A DNA stretch of 64,000 nt from an uncultured Roseibium sp. Lineage in GTDB: Bacteria > Pseudomonadota > Alphaproteobacteria > Rhizobiales > Stappiaceae. The stretch spans positions 2,728,001-2,792,000 of the forward strand of contig NZ_OY780958.1 of assembly GCF_963675985.1 (NCBI RefSeq), given 5' to 3'. How positions within the stretch are numbered: position 1 is the first letter of the stretch; each line of letters begins with the position of its first letter. Under the pieces are notes generated by a model. That model was not told the DNA's origin. It searched no databases and saw only the letters and a program-made list of their open reading frames with translations. The position numbers and the translations under genes were made by a program. Below are positions 25,235 to 33,489 of the stretch, in pieces.

Positions 25235-25639
25235 TTGTCAAAAGCGATGGGAAACACGAGGGTGTCCAGGCGCAGGTTTCAGATCACCAGGCTGATCATC
25301 TTCTGCCTGCTGGTGCAGGCGCTGGTTCCGCTCGGCCAGCTTCTGACATGGCCCGGAACGGGCACTCCCGTCGTTATCTGCAGCCAGTTTGGTACCCTGA
25401 TCGTGGACGCCGAGACAGGCGATCCGATCAAGGAAAAACGCGAGACCTCCCTAAACGGAGATTTCTGTGTCCTGTGTCAGGTCCTGACGGCGTCCGGATT
25501 TCTCCAAGAGGCAGCGAACCGCCATATCCCGGTTCTCCAGGCCACTGCCGAGCAGCCCTCTTTCCTTGAGGATGCTGCTTCTCAACCGATGGCGTTTCGC
25601 TTCGGAATCTTTGCAAGACCGCCTCCGGCGCGCGCCTGA
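25235..25639 (+). CDS. DUF2946 family protein, TTG start
   Basis: 134 residues. The TTG at 25235 is preceded by GGGAGGAGGTCCCA, ideal spacing for a start; the next ATG (25247) would be 17 nt from that site. A hydrophobic segment (LIIFCLLVQALVPLGQLLTW) anchors or exports it, followed by VVICSQFGTLIV and DFCVLCQVLT: the single Cys plus CxxC pattern is typical of DUF2946, a family often linked to copper and TonB systems. Function unknown; a metal-binding role is inference. It precedes a periplasmic DsrE-like gene by 90 bp. Confidence 0.7.
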   Translation: MSKAMGNTRVSRRRFQITRLIIFCLLVQALVPLGQLLTWPGTGTPVVICSQFGTLIVDAETGDPIKEKRETSLNGDFCVLCQVLTASGFLQEAANRHIPVLQATAEQPSFLEDAASQPMAFRFGIFARPPPARA

Positions 25640-25729
25640 CCCCACCTTCATCTGAAATTCCGAATTCTCCGAGCCGCGGCGTCTCTGCTGAATGCTGGCC
25701 CGTGGTCTCATGCACGAAAGACCAACATC

Positions 25730-26194
25730 ATGAAACTCATCCATTCCATGTTTGCCCTGGCAGCGCTCGTTCTGGCCACCGTCGTGGCACCGGCTGTTCA
25801 GCCGGCGGCAGCGCAAGATGCGAAAGCAGGCCTGTTCATCAACCTGACCACGGACGACACCTGGGCGGCAGCCAAAGCGATCATGTTTGCTCATGAAAAG
25901 GCCCTGAAGAACGGTCATAAGCCGGTCACGATCTGGCTCAATGTCCGCGGTGTCTATCTTGCCGACAAAAAACGCGCCTCCCACGTCCATGGCCTGATGC
26001 GTGCCAAGGACATGTCGGTTCAGGACATGCTGGCCGCCTTCATGAAGGACGGCGGTCAGGTCATCGCCTGCCAGGCATGCTCGGCAGCGGCAGGGTTGAC
26101 CGCCGAAGATTACATCGACGGCGTGAAAATGGGGAGTTGGGACCTTGTAGAAAAGGCCCTGTTCGACCCCAATACCCAGACCCTTTCCTGGTAA
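25730..26194 (+). CDS. Periplasmic DsrE/DsrF-like family protein
   Basis: 154 residues with a Sec signal peptide (MKLIHSMFALAALVLATVVA, cleavage near AAAQD). The DsrE fold is recognised from LFINLTTDDTWAAAKAIMFAHEKALKNGHKPVTIWLNVRGV and from GQVIACQACSAAAGLTAEDYIDGVKMG, with C114 and C117 at the usual sulfur-carrying loop. Cytoplasmic DsrE proteins relay persulfide; exported versions are common in alphaproteobacteria and remain uncharacterised. It follows the DUF2946 gene and could share its transcript. Confidence 0.82.
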   Translation: MKLIHSMFALAALVLATVVAPAVQPAAAQDAKAGLFINLTTDDTWAAAKAIMFAHEKALKNGHKPVTIWLNVRGVYLADKKRASHVHGLMRAKDMSVQDMLAAFMKDGGQVIACQACSAAAGLTAEDYIDGVKMGSWDLVEKALFDPNTQTLSW

Positions 26195-26203
26195 CGAAAA
26201 TGC

Positions 26204-26235
26204 GTGACGCCGGACAGATCCCAGTCCGGCGTCAC
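26204..26235. terminator. Hairpin between convergent DsrE and DUF6159 genes
   Basis: GTGACGCCGGAC pairs perfectly with GTCCGGCGTCAC (12 bp) around an 8-nt loop. Very stable; no T-run. Confidence 0.6.
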
Positions 26236-26272
26236 GATCACAGATCCGGGGGAACCGACCGGGTAAGCCCGC

Positions 26273-27136
26273 TTATTCCCGGAAGGCGTCGGTGATCAGA
26301 CGGTCGTCGAAGGTCCCGGGGGGCAAGGTTCCTTCGACGGCATAAACGTAAAGCGCCGCCTTCAGGATCGATCCGAGCGTGGAAATCACAAGCGTCGACA
26401 AAAAAACGAACAATATGGCCATCAGCCAAAGGACAGAAGCGAACAGCGGATGCACCTCGAACTGGGTGCCTCCCGCAAGGGCGAACAGAAGGCCGCCCGC
26501 GAACGGGATGAGATAAAGGGCGGACAATCCGAAATGGGAAATCAGCGCCTCACCCCAGGTTTTCCGCAGGATACCGATCGACCGGGAGACCGCTTCGATG
26601 GGGCCGACGCGTTCAACTACGAGGACCGGAACCGCAAAATAAGTCGCGACTTTCCAGCCGGTTCCGATAAGGCCCATGACGAACCGGGCAAGCCCCTTTG
26701 AGCGGTCCTCGATCATATCCAGAAGAAAACCGATGCTGGCTGCGAACAGCGACCAGGCAAGGATATTCGGCAGGCTCCGAACGGAAGATCGCAAACCGTC
26801 CATAACCGTGGGGTCCCCGCCGGCAAAGCGGATCATTGCGCAGGTCACAAGAGCGGCATTGAAGAAGATCACCACGAAATAGCAGACGAAATAGACCCCG
26901 AACAGCGCCGCAAGAAACCAGGGTTCCTGGGTAACGTCCGGATTTTCGGCAAGCATCTGGCGGAAGGCTTCCAGCTGTCCGCTCGCTGCCAGCGGACCAA
27001 TTCCGGCGGCAAAAAGGACGCCGAGCGCAAGCAGGCTCAGGAACGGAAAGACCAGCATTTCCTTGTCCATCATGAGCACACGGAAGCAGGCTGCTCCGAG
27101 CGCCATGGACCGTTCGAATTTCGCCATAAAATTCAT
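26273..27136 (-). CDS. DUF6159-like multi-pass membrane protein
   Basis: About 287 residues from MNFMAKFERSMALGAACFRVL; the open frame reaches 27391 but the extra N-terminus looks non-coding. Five or six transmembrane helices (VFPFLSLLALGVLFAAGI, FGVYFVCYFVVIFFNAALV, others). MMDKEMLVFPFLS near the start is the hallmark of DUF6159-type proteins (usually KDKELLLFP). No catalytic motif. Probably an inner-membrane protein of unknown function. Divergent from the MFS gene at 27319. Confidence 0.65.
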   Translation of the reverse strand: MNFMAKFERSMALGAACFRVLMMDKEMLVFPFLSLLALGVLFAAGIGPLAASGQLEAFRQMLAENPDVTQEPWFLAALFGVYFVCYFVVIFFNAALVTCAMIRFAGGDPTVMDGLRSSVRSLPNILAWSLFAASIGFLLDMIEDRSKGLARFVMGLIGTGWKVATYFAVPVLVVERVGPIEAVSRSIGILRKTWGEALISHFGLSALYLIPFAGGLLFALAGGTQFEVHPLFASVLWLMAILFVFLSTLVISTLGSILKAALYVYAVEGTLPPGTFDDRLITDAFRE

Positions 27137-27318
27137 GACTTCAGAATTGCCCTTTTCTGCGGGCGGACAGGCCGCCGCCCCCTGAAGAACGGGGCTATTT
27201 GAGCAGATCTTCGTTGTTTTTATCTGAATCGATCCAACGCCGGGCCTGCCAACCGCTTGCGGCAACCGCGGTCTCAGTTCTAGGGTACGACCCTCTGCGA
27301 CTTTTTCAGGTAAATACG

Positions 27319-28677
27319 TTGTCCGCTTCGCCGCGTTCCGTTTCAGCCAAGACGGCATCCCTTCGCCTTGCCCTCGGCAGCGCGTTTGCACTTGCTGCGG
27401 CCATGGGCATCGGACGGTTCGTCTACACGCCGATCCTGCCGTTCATGGCAGAAGGCATCCCGTTATCGGCAGCCAATGCCGGACTGATCGCCTCTTCGAA
27501 TTTTCTCGGCTATCTGGTCGGGGCGCTGGCCGGTTCCCTCGGAGGACTGCCCGGCAGTCCGCGAACCTGGTTCCTGTCGGCGCTTCTGGCAAGTGCAGCC
27601 ACGACGAGCGCCATGGGCCTGACCGATCATCTGGCAGCCTTCCTTCTGCTGCGGTTCTTCGGCGGTGTCGCAAGTGCCTTCGTTCTGGTCTTCGCGTCGG
27701 CCCTGGTTCTGGAACAGCTCGCGATGACCGGCCGCGCAGGCCTTTCAGCGTTGCATTTTGCCGGCGTCGGCTCCGGGATCGCGCTCTCCGCCATTCTGGT
27801 CGCCCTGCTCGGCGGAAACGGTTTCTCCTGGCAGGAGCTGTGGTTCGCAAGCGGTCTGACGACGCTCCTCCTTCTGATCGTCATCACGCGGTTGGTGCCG
27901 CGCCCGCCCAGGGAAATCGATACATCCGGGGCCGACAGACCCCGCGCATACCCCAAGGGCGGCCGGTATTCGGGCGATCTCCTGCGGCTCGTCATCGCCT
28001 ATGGTCTGTTCGGCTTCGGCTATGTGATCACAACCACCTTCATCTCCGTCATCACCCGACAGACACCGGAGCTGAATGACGCCGAGGCGGTCGTCTGGCT
28101 TGCCGTCGGCCTGTCGGCAGCGCCTTCGATCTATGTCTGGAATCGCTTGTCCGGAGCCTACGGGCCGAGCAAAACCTTCGCGGCGGCCTGCATAGCCGAA
28201 GCGATCGGGGTCGGACTGAGCGTCATAGCCAATACCCCGTTCCTGATCATCGTGTCAGCCGCCCTGGTTGGCGGTACCTTCGTGGCGATCTCCGCACTCG
28301 GCCTGATCGAAGCCCGCCGCCTGACGACCGGTGATCCGCGGCAGGCGCTGGGGATCATGACCGCCAGCTTCGGCCTTGGACAGGTGGTCGGCCCCTGGTT
28401 CGCCGGTCTGCTTCACGAACTGACCGGCGACTTTCAGGCAGCCTCCTTTGCTGCGGCGATCGCCCTTGTGATCGCGGCCCTGCTGGTTCTCGTACGCCGC
28501 AATCAGGTCCCGAAAGAAAGTCCAAGACCGGTTGTACCCAACTGGGAAAGCCTGCGCGCCCAGCTCCTGTTAGAAGGCAAAACGGACCTCGTGGATGCCA
28601 TCGAAACGCTTCGGGCCCAAGGCGGCAAGATAGACGCCATCCGCCAACTGCGGGAAAACGGCTATCTGAAGGACTGA
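27319..28677 (+). CDS. YbfB/YjiJ-family MFS transporter with extra C-terminal helical tail, TTG start
   Basis: 452 residues if the TTG at 27319 is used (CAGG 8 nt upstream; MSASPRSVSAKTASLRLALG follows). Twelve membrane helices; LGSAFALAAAMGIGRFVYTPILPFM and NLGLIASSNFLGYLVGAL-like helix 2 (here ANAGLIASSNFLGYLVGAL) identify the YbfB/YjiJ subgroup, whose substrates are largely unknown. After the last helix (ALLVLVRRNQ) comes an unusual 50-residue tail with WESLRAQLLLEGKTDLVDAI and LRAQGGKIDAIRQLRENGYL, like the small L7/L12-type helical module. It converges on the aminotransferase gene. Confidence 0.8.
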   Translation: MSASPRSVSAKTASLRLALGSAFALAAAMGIGRFVYTPILPFMAEGIPLSAANAGLIASSNFLGYLVGALAGSLGGLPGSPRTWFLSALLASAATTSAMGLTDHLAAFLLLRFFGGVASAFVLVFASALVLEQLAMTGRAGLSALHFAGVGSGIALSAILVALLGGNGFSWQELWFASGLTTLLLLIVITRLVPRPPREIDTSGADRPRAYPKGGRYSGDLLRLVIAYGLFGFGYVITTTFISVITRQTPELNDAEAVVWLAVGLSAAPSIYVWNRLSGAYGPSKTFAAACIAEAIGVGLSVIANTPFLIIVSAALVGGTFVAISALGLIEARRLTTGDPRQALGIMTASFGLGQVVGPWFAGLLHELTGDFQAASFAAAIALVIAALLVLVRRNQVPKESPRPVVPNWESLRAQLLLEGKTDLVDAIETLRAQGGKIDAIRQLRENGYLKD

Positions 28678-28680
28678 CCG

Positions 28681-29538
28681 TCAGGCGTGAGCGAAGTCCC
28701 AGTAAAGCTCGCGTGCCTTGGCCGCGATCGGGCCAGGCTGGATGTCCCGCGTCTCGATACGGTTGATGGGAACAACCTTGTTGTAGTTTCCGGTGGAGAA
28801 GATCTCGTCGGCCTCGAGAAACTCTTCGTAGCGCAGCGTGCGCTCATGCACCTCATATCCGGCGTCGCGCAGGAGCTTGATCACGCGGAAACGGGTGATC
28901 CCGGCCAGGAACGTGCCGTTCGGCACCGGCGTATGCACCACACCATCCTTGGCCATGAAGATGTTGGCCGAGGTGAGTTCGGCCACGTTGCCGAGCATGT
29001 CGAGCACGACCGCATTGTCGAACCCCCTCCCCTTTGCTTCCGCCATGGCGCGGGCATTGTTCGGATAGAGGCAGCCGGCCTTGGCGTTGACCGGCATGGT
29101 TTCGAGCGTCGGTCGGCGGAAATGGGACAAGGTGACGGATGTGGCTGCTTCCTTGCCGGCCATGGGCGCATCGAACAGACACATGCAGAAACGGGTGCTC
29201 TCCGGATCGGCGGCAATGACACCGGCGCCGTCGCCTTCGGCCCAATACATGGGTTTGATATAGAGCTGTTTGTCAGGAGAAAACTTCTTCGCGCCTTCCA
29301 GGGCGAGTTCCATCATTTCGCCGACCTGCATGGTCGGCTTCAACGCCAACGCCAGGGCGGAATCGTTGACCCGCTGACAATGAAGATCGAGGTCCGGCGT
29401 GGTGCCTTCGAAGTAGCGGGCTCCGTCGAAGACGCTGGAGCCGAGCCAGGCCGCATGAGTGCGCGGGCCCATCATCGGCGGATTGCCCTCGTGCCAGGTC
29501 CCATCGATCCAGGTCCAGGTTTCGCTCCAGCCGCTCAT
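28681..29538 (-). CDS. Branched-chain amino acid aminotransferase (class IV)
   Basis: 285 residues from MSGWSETWTWIDGTWHEG; GAGGAAACG before this ATG fixes the start. Fold type IV PLP enzyme: Schiff-base Lys likely K153 in VNAKAGCLYPNNARAMAEAKG, with the following VLDMLGNVAELTSANIFM phosphate-binding stretch. It should interconvert Leu/Ile/Val and 2-oxo acids, in the cytoplasm; YIKPMYWAEGDG replaces the common YIRPMYWA, a small departure. ilvE-type paralogues with D-amino-acid or other specificity exist, so substrate is not certain. Confidence 0.85.
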   Translation of the reverse strand: MSGWSETWTWIDGTWHEGNPPMMGPRTHAAWLGSSVFDGARYFEGTTPDLDLHCQRVNDSALALALKPTMQVGEMMELALEGAKKFSPDKQLYIKPMYWAEGDGAGVIAADPESTRFCMCLFDAPMAGKEAATSVTLSHFRRPTLETMPVNAKAGCLYPNNARAMAEAKGRGFDNAVVLDMLGNVAELTSANIFMAKDGVVHTPVPNGTFLAGITRFRVIKLLRDAGYEVHERTLRYEEFLEADEIFSTGNYNKVVPINRIETRDIQPGPIAAKARELYWDFAHA

Positions 29539-29832
29539 GATCGTTTCCTCATCACATACTTTAGACGTACGGCAAAAAACGACTTTCATGTGTCTCAGTC
29601 AACACCTTCTCAGGAGTGCGACAAGATTGCCCGGATCCTTTTCCGGAACCCTCTGACCGGGAAACATTTTTTCACCTTCGTGCTGATACGGGAAGATTTT
29701 TTCAGGCATCTTATACGGGAGCTGACTATCCAAAGCCCGTGCACGGCCTGACGCCGATTAATTACATCCTGTATGGAAGCGTGTATTTGTTCATGCTATG
29801 TTCCAGCCCGATTTTCAGTGGGAGTACCGGAA

Positions 29833-30261
29833 ATGGAACAGCGGATCAGTCTTGTCACCCTTGCCGTCGAAGATGTCGACACCGTCGCCAGGTTCTTCGA
29901 GGACGGTCTCGGCTGGACCCGGTCGGGCAGAGAGGGCGACATCGCCTTTTATCAGACCGGGGGCAGCATTCTGGCGCTCTACGGGCGCAAATCGCTGGAA
30001 GAGGAGATCGGCCGCGCCTTGCCTGCCGATACACTGGGCGGAATAACCATCGCCTGGAACGGTCGCAGCGAGGCGGAGGTAGACAAGGTGTTTCAACAGG
30101 CAGTCGATGCCGGTGCCGAGCCGGTCAAGCATCCGGTCAAGGTCTTCTGGGGCGGCTATTCCTCCTATGTCGCCATTCCCGGCGGTCATCTGATGGAGAT
30201 CGCCTACAATCCGTTCTGGTCGATCGATCCGCACGGAAACATCGCCATCCCGGCGAATTAG
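29833..30261 (+). CDS. VOC (glyoxalase/bleomycin-resistance fold) family protein
   Basis: 142 residues from MEQRISLVTLAVEDVDTVARFFEDGLGW; GGGAG 8 nt upstream fixes the start. Two beta-alpha-beta-beta-beta half-modules; YVAIPGGHLMEIAYNPFW contains the typical C-terminal metal-ligand Glu (LMEIA). VOC proteins include dioxygenases, epimerases and glyoxalases, so the reaction is unknown. Its TAG stop overlaps the first base of a perfect palindrome GTCTCAATTGAGAC. Confidence 0.8.
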   Translation: MEQRISLVTLAVEDVDTVARFFEDGLGWTRSGREGDIAFYQTGGSILALYGRKSLEEEIGRALPADTLGGITIAWNGRSEAEVDKVFQQAVDAGAEPVKHPVKVFWGGYSSYVAIPGGHLMEIAYNPFWSIDPHGNIAIPAN

Positions 30262-30274
30262 TCTCAATTGAGAC
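30261..30274. repeat. Perfect 14-bp palindrome GTCTCAATTGAGAC
   Basis: Fully self-complementary, immediately after the VOC gene's stop and 89 bp before the dehalogenase start. It may be an operator for the dehalogenase gene or part of a weak 3' end; no regulator gene is next to it. Confidence 0.4.
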
Positions 30275-30362
30275 CATTGTGCATTGCAGAACGGCTTGAC
30301 GGCCCTGATTTGAGGTAGTTTTCTGCAGCCACCCTTTGGTTGGGACTGGTCTGGAGAGTGCA

Positions 30363-31028
30363 ATGGCCCATGCGGCTTATGTTTTCGATGCCTACGGCAC
30401 CCTGTTCGACGTGCATGCGGCCGTACGCAAGCATGCGGAGAAGCTGGGGCCGGATTCCCAGCGCCTGTCGTCCCTCTGGCGGGAAAAACAGCTGGAGTAT
30501 TCCTGGATCCGTGCCCTGATGGGTGGTCAATACCTGGACTTCTGGACCCTGACCCAGCAGGCGCTCGATACAGCCTTTGCCCTGGTCCCAAGTGCCGACA
30601 AGTCCCTACGTGATGAGCTTCTCAACGCCTACTGGAAGCTCGACTGCTATCCGGAGGTTCCCCAGGTGCTGACCAACCTGAAGGCCACCGGTGCGAAGAT
30701 CGCCATTCTTTCCAACGGGTCGCCTGCCATGCTGGATGCTGCGGTGCAAGCCTCCAACCTGGGCGATCTGTTCGACGACGTGTTTTCCGTGGATGAACTC
30801 AAGACCTACAAGACCGACCCTCGGGTCTACGAAATGGTCACCACCCACTACCGGATCTATCCGGACACGGTGTCGTTTCAGTCCTCCAACCGGTGGGATG
30901 TTGCCGGCGCGACCGCTTTCGGCTTCCGCACCGTGTGGATGAACCGCACCGGCATGCCGGACGAGTATCTCGACCTCTCCCCAGCTGCGGTCCTGAACGA
31001 CCTGACCGGATTGCAGGCGCTGGGGTAG
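30363..31028 (+). CDS. Haloacid dehalogenase, type II (HAD superfamily)
   Basis: 221 residues from MAHAAYVFDAYGTLFDVHAAV; GGAGAG 4 nt upstream fixes the start. L-2-haloacid dehalogenases replace the halogen of short 2-haloacids by hydroxyl. Visible residues: nucleophile D9 (VFDAYGTLFD), Arg at 40 (LWREKQLEYSW), Ser in ILSNGSP, Lys in KTYKTDPRVYE and the SSNRWDVAGA loop. The type II signature WREKQLEY and the S-S-N-x-W-D loop distinguish it from generic HAD phosphatases. Cytoplasmic. TAG stop is part of the repeat that also forms its terminator. Confidence 0.9.
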   Translation: MAHAAYVFDAYGTLFDVHAAVRKHAEKLGPDSQRLSSLWREKQLEYSWIRALMGGQYLDFWTLTQQALDTAFALVPSADKSLRDELLNAYWKLDCYPEVPQVLTNLKATGAKIAILSNGSPAMLDAAVQASNLGDLFDDVFSVDELKTYKTDPRVYEMVTTHYRIYPDTVSFQSSNRWDVAGATAFGFRTVWMNRTGMPDEYLDLSPAAVLNDLTGLQALG

Positions 31029-31038
31029 AGCATCGGGC
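31026..31038 (+). repeat. Copy 2 of stop-codon-supplying repeat (TAGAGCATCGGGC)
   Basis: Starts with the TAG stop of the dehalogenase gene. Here the following bases complete a hairpin that works as a terminator. Identical over 13 bases to the copy at 44986-44998. Confidence 0.6.
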
Positions 31039-31047
31039 GATGCTTTT
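31029..31047 (+). terminator. Terminator after the dehalogenase gene
   Basis: AGCATC pairs with GATGCT around GGGC and is followed by TTTT (31044-31047 inclusive of the stem T). It begins inside the stop codon, so stop and terminator are fused. Confidence 0.7.
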
Positions 31048-31183
31048 GCGGCATGTCAACGCGCCGCACTCCGTTTTACGCTATCGGATATTCCGGTCGA
31101 AAGCCTGACTGACGACATTTCGCCAGCTCATCGGGTATCCGGCCTGACCATGTGAAACATCCGCAATGCGGAAGGCCAAGGCA

Positions 31184-31681
31184 ATGAAACGGCTGACGGC
31201 ATTTCTTTTCCTGATTGCCCTTGCGGCGCCAGGCGCCGCCTCTGCGCAGGAAACCGACCCCCATGCGATCTACGAACAGAGCTGCGCCCGATGCCACGAG
31301 GCGCATGCGGGCGATTTCGTCCATAACAGGCTTGAGCTCAAGGCGGACCGGCTCGTCAGCACATCCTCCGGCAAGGATATAGAGGTGTTTCTGAGCGGCG
31401 GTCACGGTCGACTTGAACCGGCGGAGCGCCAGATCCTCCTCGATCAGCTGATCGCCATTCGCCAGTCCGGCCAACTCTTTCACGACAAGTGCCTCACCTG
31501 CCATGATCGCGCGGTGGAGTTCGCCCGCTCGAGGCTGATCGTGAAAGACGGTGTGCTTGTTGGACGGTACTCGGGAAAGAACACGGGCCAATTCCTGCAG
31601 GGACACGGACGGCTGACGCCCGACGAGGCGGATAGGATGTTTGACGTCCTGAAACGGCAGCTTCAGGTGCCTGCAAACTGA
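31184..31681 (+). CDS. Periplasmic diheme c-type cytochrome
   Basis: 165 residues from MKRLTAFLFLIALAAPGAASAQE, a signal peptide; an ATG 18 bases upstream is also in frame. Two CxxCH sites: CARCH (34-38) and CLTCH (103-107), each followed by a similar repeat ending in GHGRLxPxE (SGGHGRLEPAERQ; LQGHGRLTPDEAD), so the protein arose by internal duplication. No Met ligand is obvious. It may carry electrons or simply have two hemes in a small carrier; partner unknown. Monocistronic. Confidence 0.75.
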   Translation: MKRLTAFLFLIALAAPGAASAQETDPHAIYEQSCARCHEAHAGDFVHNRLELKADRLVSTSSGKDIEVFLSGGHGRLEPAERQILLDQLIAIRQSGQLFHDKCLTCHDRAVEFARSRLIVKDGVLVGRYSGKNTGQFLQGHGRLTPDEADRMFDVLKRQLQVPAN

Positions 31682-31863
31682 GCCCCGACTGGCCCCGGAG
31701 CGCAATGCATACGTCCGGCAAGCCTCACGCAACCTTCGTCAGCGATCCTTGAACTCCCCCGAAGAACTGGGGTTGGCAGCTGACCGGACCTTTCAATCCC
31801 TGCCCGATAGCCCGGTCGGCTGCCGCCCTGGGATCACGGACCCAACGTGAGGGCAAAAAGACT

Positions 31864-32202
31864 ATGCCGAAACGAGAACAACGCGCCCATCCAAGACGCA
31901 AGACGCGTCTGCGCGGTGGCAAGATCGCCGACCTCACCGACCGCTTCTTAAGCGAATGCACGATCTTCGACTTATCGCAGGGCGGCTGCCGGCTGTTGGT
32001 CCCGGACCATGTGGCGCTGCCTGAGGAGATCCTGATCTTCGACGACCTGGACAAGTCCATCGCTCTTGCCCGCGTCGCCTGGCGCGACGGCAAGCAGCTC
32101 GGCGTTGCCTTCGAGATCCCTCCGGCCCCGGTCTCCCTGTTCAAGGCCCAGCGCCTGCAAGCCCTGCAGTACAACTATTATGCGGTCGTCGAGGGGGACT
32201 AG
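31864..32202 (+). CDS. PilZ domain protein
   Basis: 112 residues, essentially one PilZ domain. The cyclic-di-GMP-binding motifs are present: RxxxR as RAHPRRKTRLR at the N-terminus and D/NxSxxG as DLSQGGCRL at about residues 37-45. It is probably a free-standing c-di-GMP receptor that acts on motility or polysaccharide machinery in the cytoplasm. The convergent cupin gene ends 10 bp away. No diguanylate cyclase gene occurs in this window. Confidence 0.88.
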   Translation: MPKREQRAHPRRKTRLRGGKIADLTDRFLSECTIFDLSQGGCRLLVPDHVALPEEILIFDDLDKSIALARVAWRDGKQLGVAFEIPPAPVSLFKAQRLQALQYNYYAVVEGD

Positions 32203-32212
32203 CGGCGACGTT

Positions 32213-32629
32213 CTACTGCGCCGGCGTGCTGAACGGCTTGCCCTTTTCCAGGATATGGGTGGTGTAGACGACCATCGGCGTTTCGCCCGAATTGGTCAGA
32301 CCGCCATGGACCTTTCCAGCCGGGAAAAAGCCGGTCATGCCCGGTTTGAAATTAATGACCTTGCCGTTGGGCGCGGTCATATCCCCGCCCTCGAACACGA
32401 CCATGTGCTCGTCACCGAAATGGGTATGCAGCGGGATCGTCGCCCCCGGCGGAACTTCCAGCTTGGAGACCACCACTTCCATCTTGTCCGACCCGGATAG
32501 GTTATCCCTGCTGAGTTCCGTGCGAACGAACTGGCTCTCCGCATGGACCGGCAAAGCCATGAGAGGCAGGGTCATACACATCGCGGCGAGCGCCGCTTTC
32601 AGTCCGATTCTTTCCGTCTGGCTCCACAT
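32213..32629 (-). CDS. Secreted cupin-domain protein
   Basis: 138 residues from MWSQTERIGLKAALAAMCMTLPLMALPVHAES, a Sec signal peptide; GGGAGG about 9 nt upstream favours this ATG. The mature part is a single cupin barrel: IPLHTHFGDEHMVVFEGG (His-His-Glu-type first motif) and GMTGFFPAGKVHGGLTNSGETP (second motif with PxGxxH). Metal binding is likely; function is not. Periplasmic cupins of this sort are often of unknown substrate. Confidence 0.8.
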   Translation of the reverse strand: MWSQTERIGLKAALAAMCMTLPLMALPVHAESQFVRTELSRDNLSGSDKMEVVVSKLEVPPGATIPLHTHFGDEHMVVFEGGDMTAPNGKVINFKPGMTGFFPAGKVHGGLTNSGETPMVVYTTHILEKGKPFSTPAQ

Positions 32630-32739
32630 GCAAGCGTCCTCCCAATCGTGTCTCGTCACTTTTTACCATGGCGACAGCCAGGCAGATATACCGCGCGTTC
32701 AGGTTCGCTCAGTTTGAGCAAAGCTCGTTTCCTCAGCTG

Positions 32740-33477
32740 TCAGATAACAACCCTCAGGCCGTCCGCGGCGCATTCGTATGGCACATCGGCACGCTGGCCG
32801 AGCATTTCCTCCGACATGTGGGTGAGGATCAGCCGCTTCGGCCGGATCTCCGGCAGATGTGCTTCAAGCGACGCCAGATCGAGATGCAGCGGCACCTTCT
32901 TGTCGCGGAAATAGGCTTCTGCCACGAAGAGGTCCGCCTCCCGGCCCGCCTCGATCAGCGCGTCGGTCCATTCCGTGTCGCCGGTATAGGCAATGATCCG
33001 GCCTTCCGCCTCGATGCGAAAAGCGAAGAACGGCCCGCCCGGAGGGCCGTGACGGACGAGAAAGGGGGTCACGGCAAGATCATCAATCGGCACGGTTTTC
33101 CGTTCACTCAGTTCCAGAAGTTCAAGGTCGAATTTCGGCTGCGTCTTCGACGATCCGGGAAAGGCCGTTTCCATTGCCCGCACAAACCACTCCTTCAAAC
33201 CGGCGGGACCGACGATCGTCAGCGGTGCGGTGCGTTTTGAAAAGAACTGGGCATCGAGCATGAACGACGGGATGCCGCCGAAATGGTCGGCATGGAAATG
33301 GGTGATCAGAATAACGCGGATGTCGTTGAGAACAACACCCGCCCGTTTCAGCGCGACCAGGGAGGACGCGCCACAGTCGATCAGGAAATTCGCCGCCTCG
33401 CCGGTGACGTGAAAGCAGGTGTTGAAGCGTCCGCCACTGCCGAATGCATCGCCACATCCGACAAAGTGGACCTCCAT
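32740..33477 (-). CDS. MBL-fold metallo-hydrolase (RNase Z-like)
   Basis: 245 residues; GGGGGAG upstream fixes the start. Metallo-beta-lactamase motif ITHFHADHFGG (H60, H62, D64, H65), later His in VRHGPPGG and LILTHM, and Asp in IAYTGDTEWTD. The fold class resembles RNase Z/arylsulfatase-type phosphodiesterases but it lacks the long flexible arm, so tRNA processing is unlikely. Third gene in the mutA-mutB unit, 12 bp after mutB, which suggests a role tied to methylmalonyl-CoA metabolism such as thioester hydrolysis; that is inference. Confidence 0.82.
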   Translation of the reverse strand: MEVHFVGCGDAFGSGGRFNTCFHVTGEAANFLIDCGASSLVALKRAGVVLNDIRVILITHFHADHFGGIPSFMLDAQFFSKRTAPLTIVGPAGLKEWFVRAMETAFPGSSKTQPKFDLELLELSERKTVPIDDLAVTPFLVRHGPPGGPFFAFRIEAEGRIIAYTGDTEWTDALIEAGREADLFVAEAYFRDKKVPLHLDLASLEAHLPEIRPKRLILTHMSEEMLGQRADVPYECAADGLRVVI

Positions 33478-33489
33478 GCCAACTCCCCC

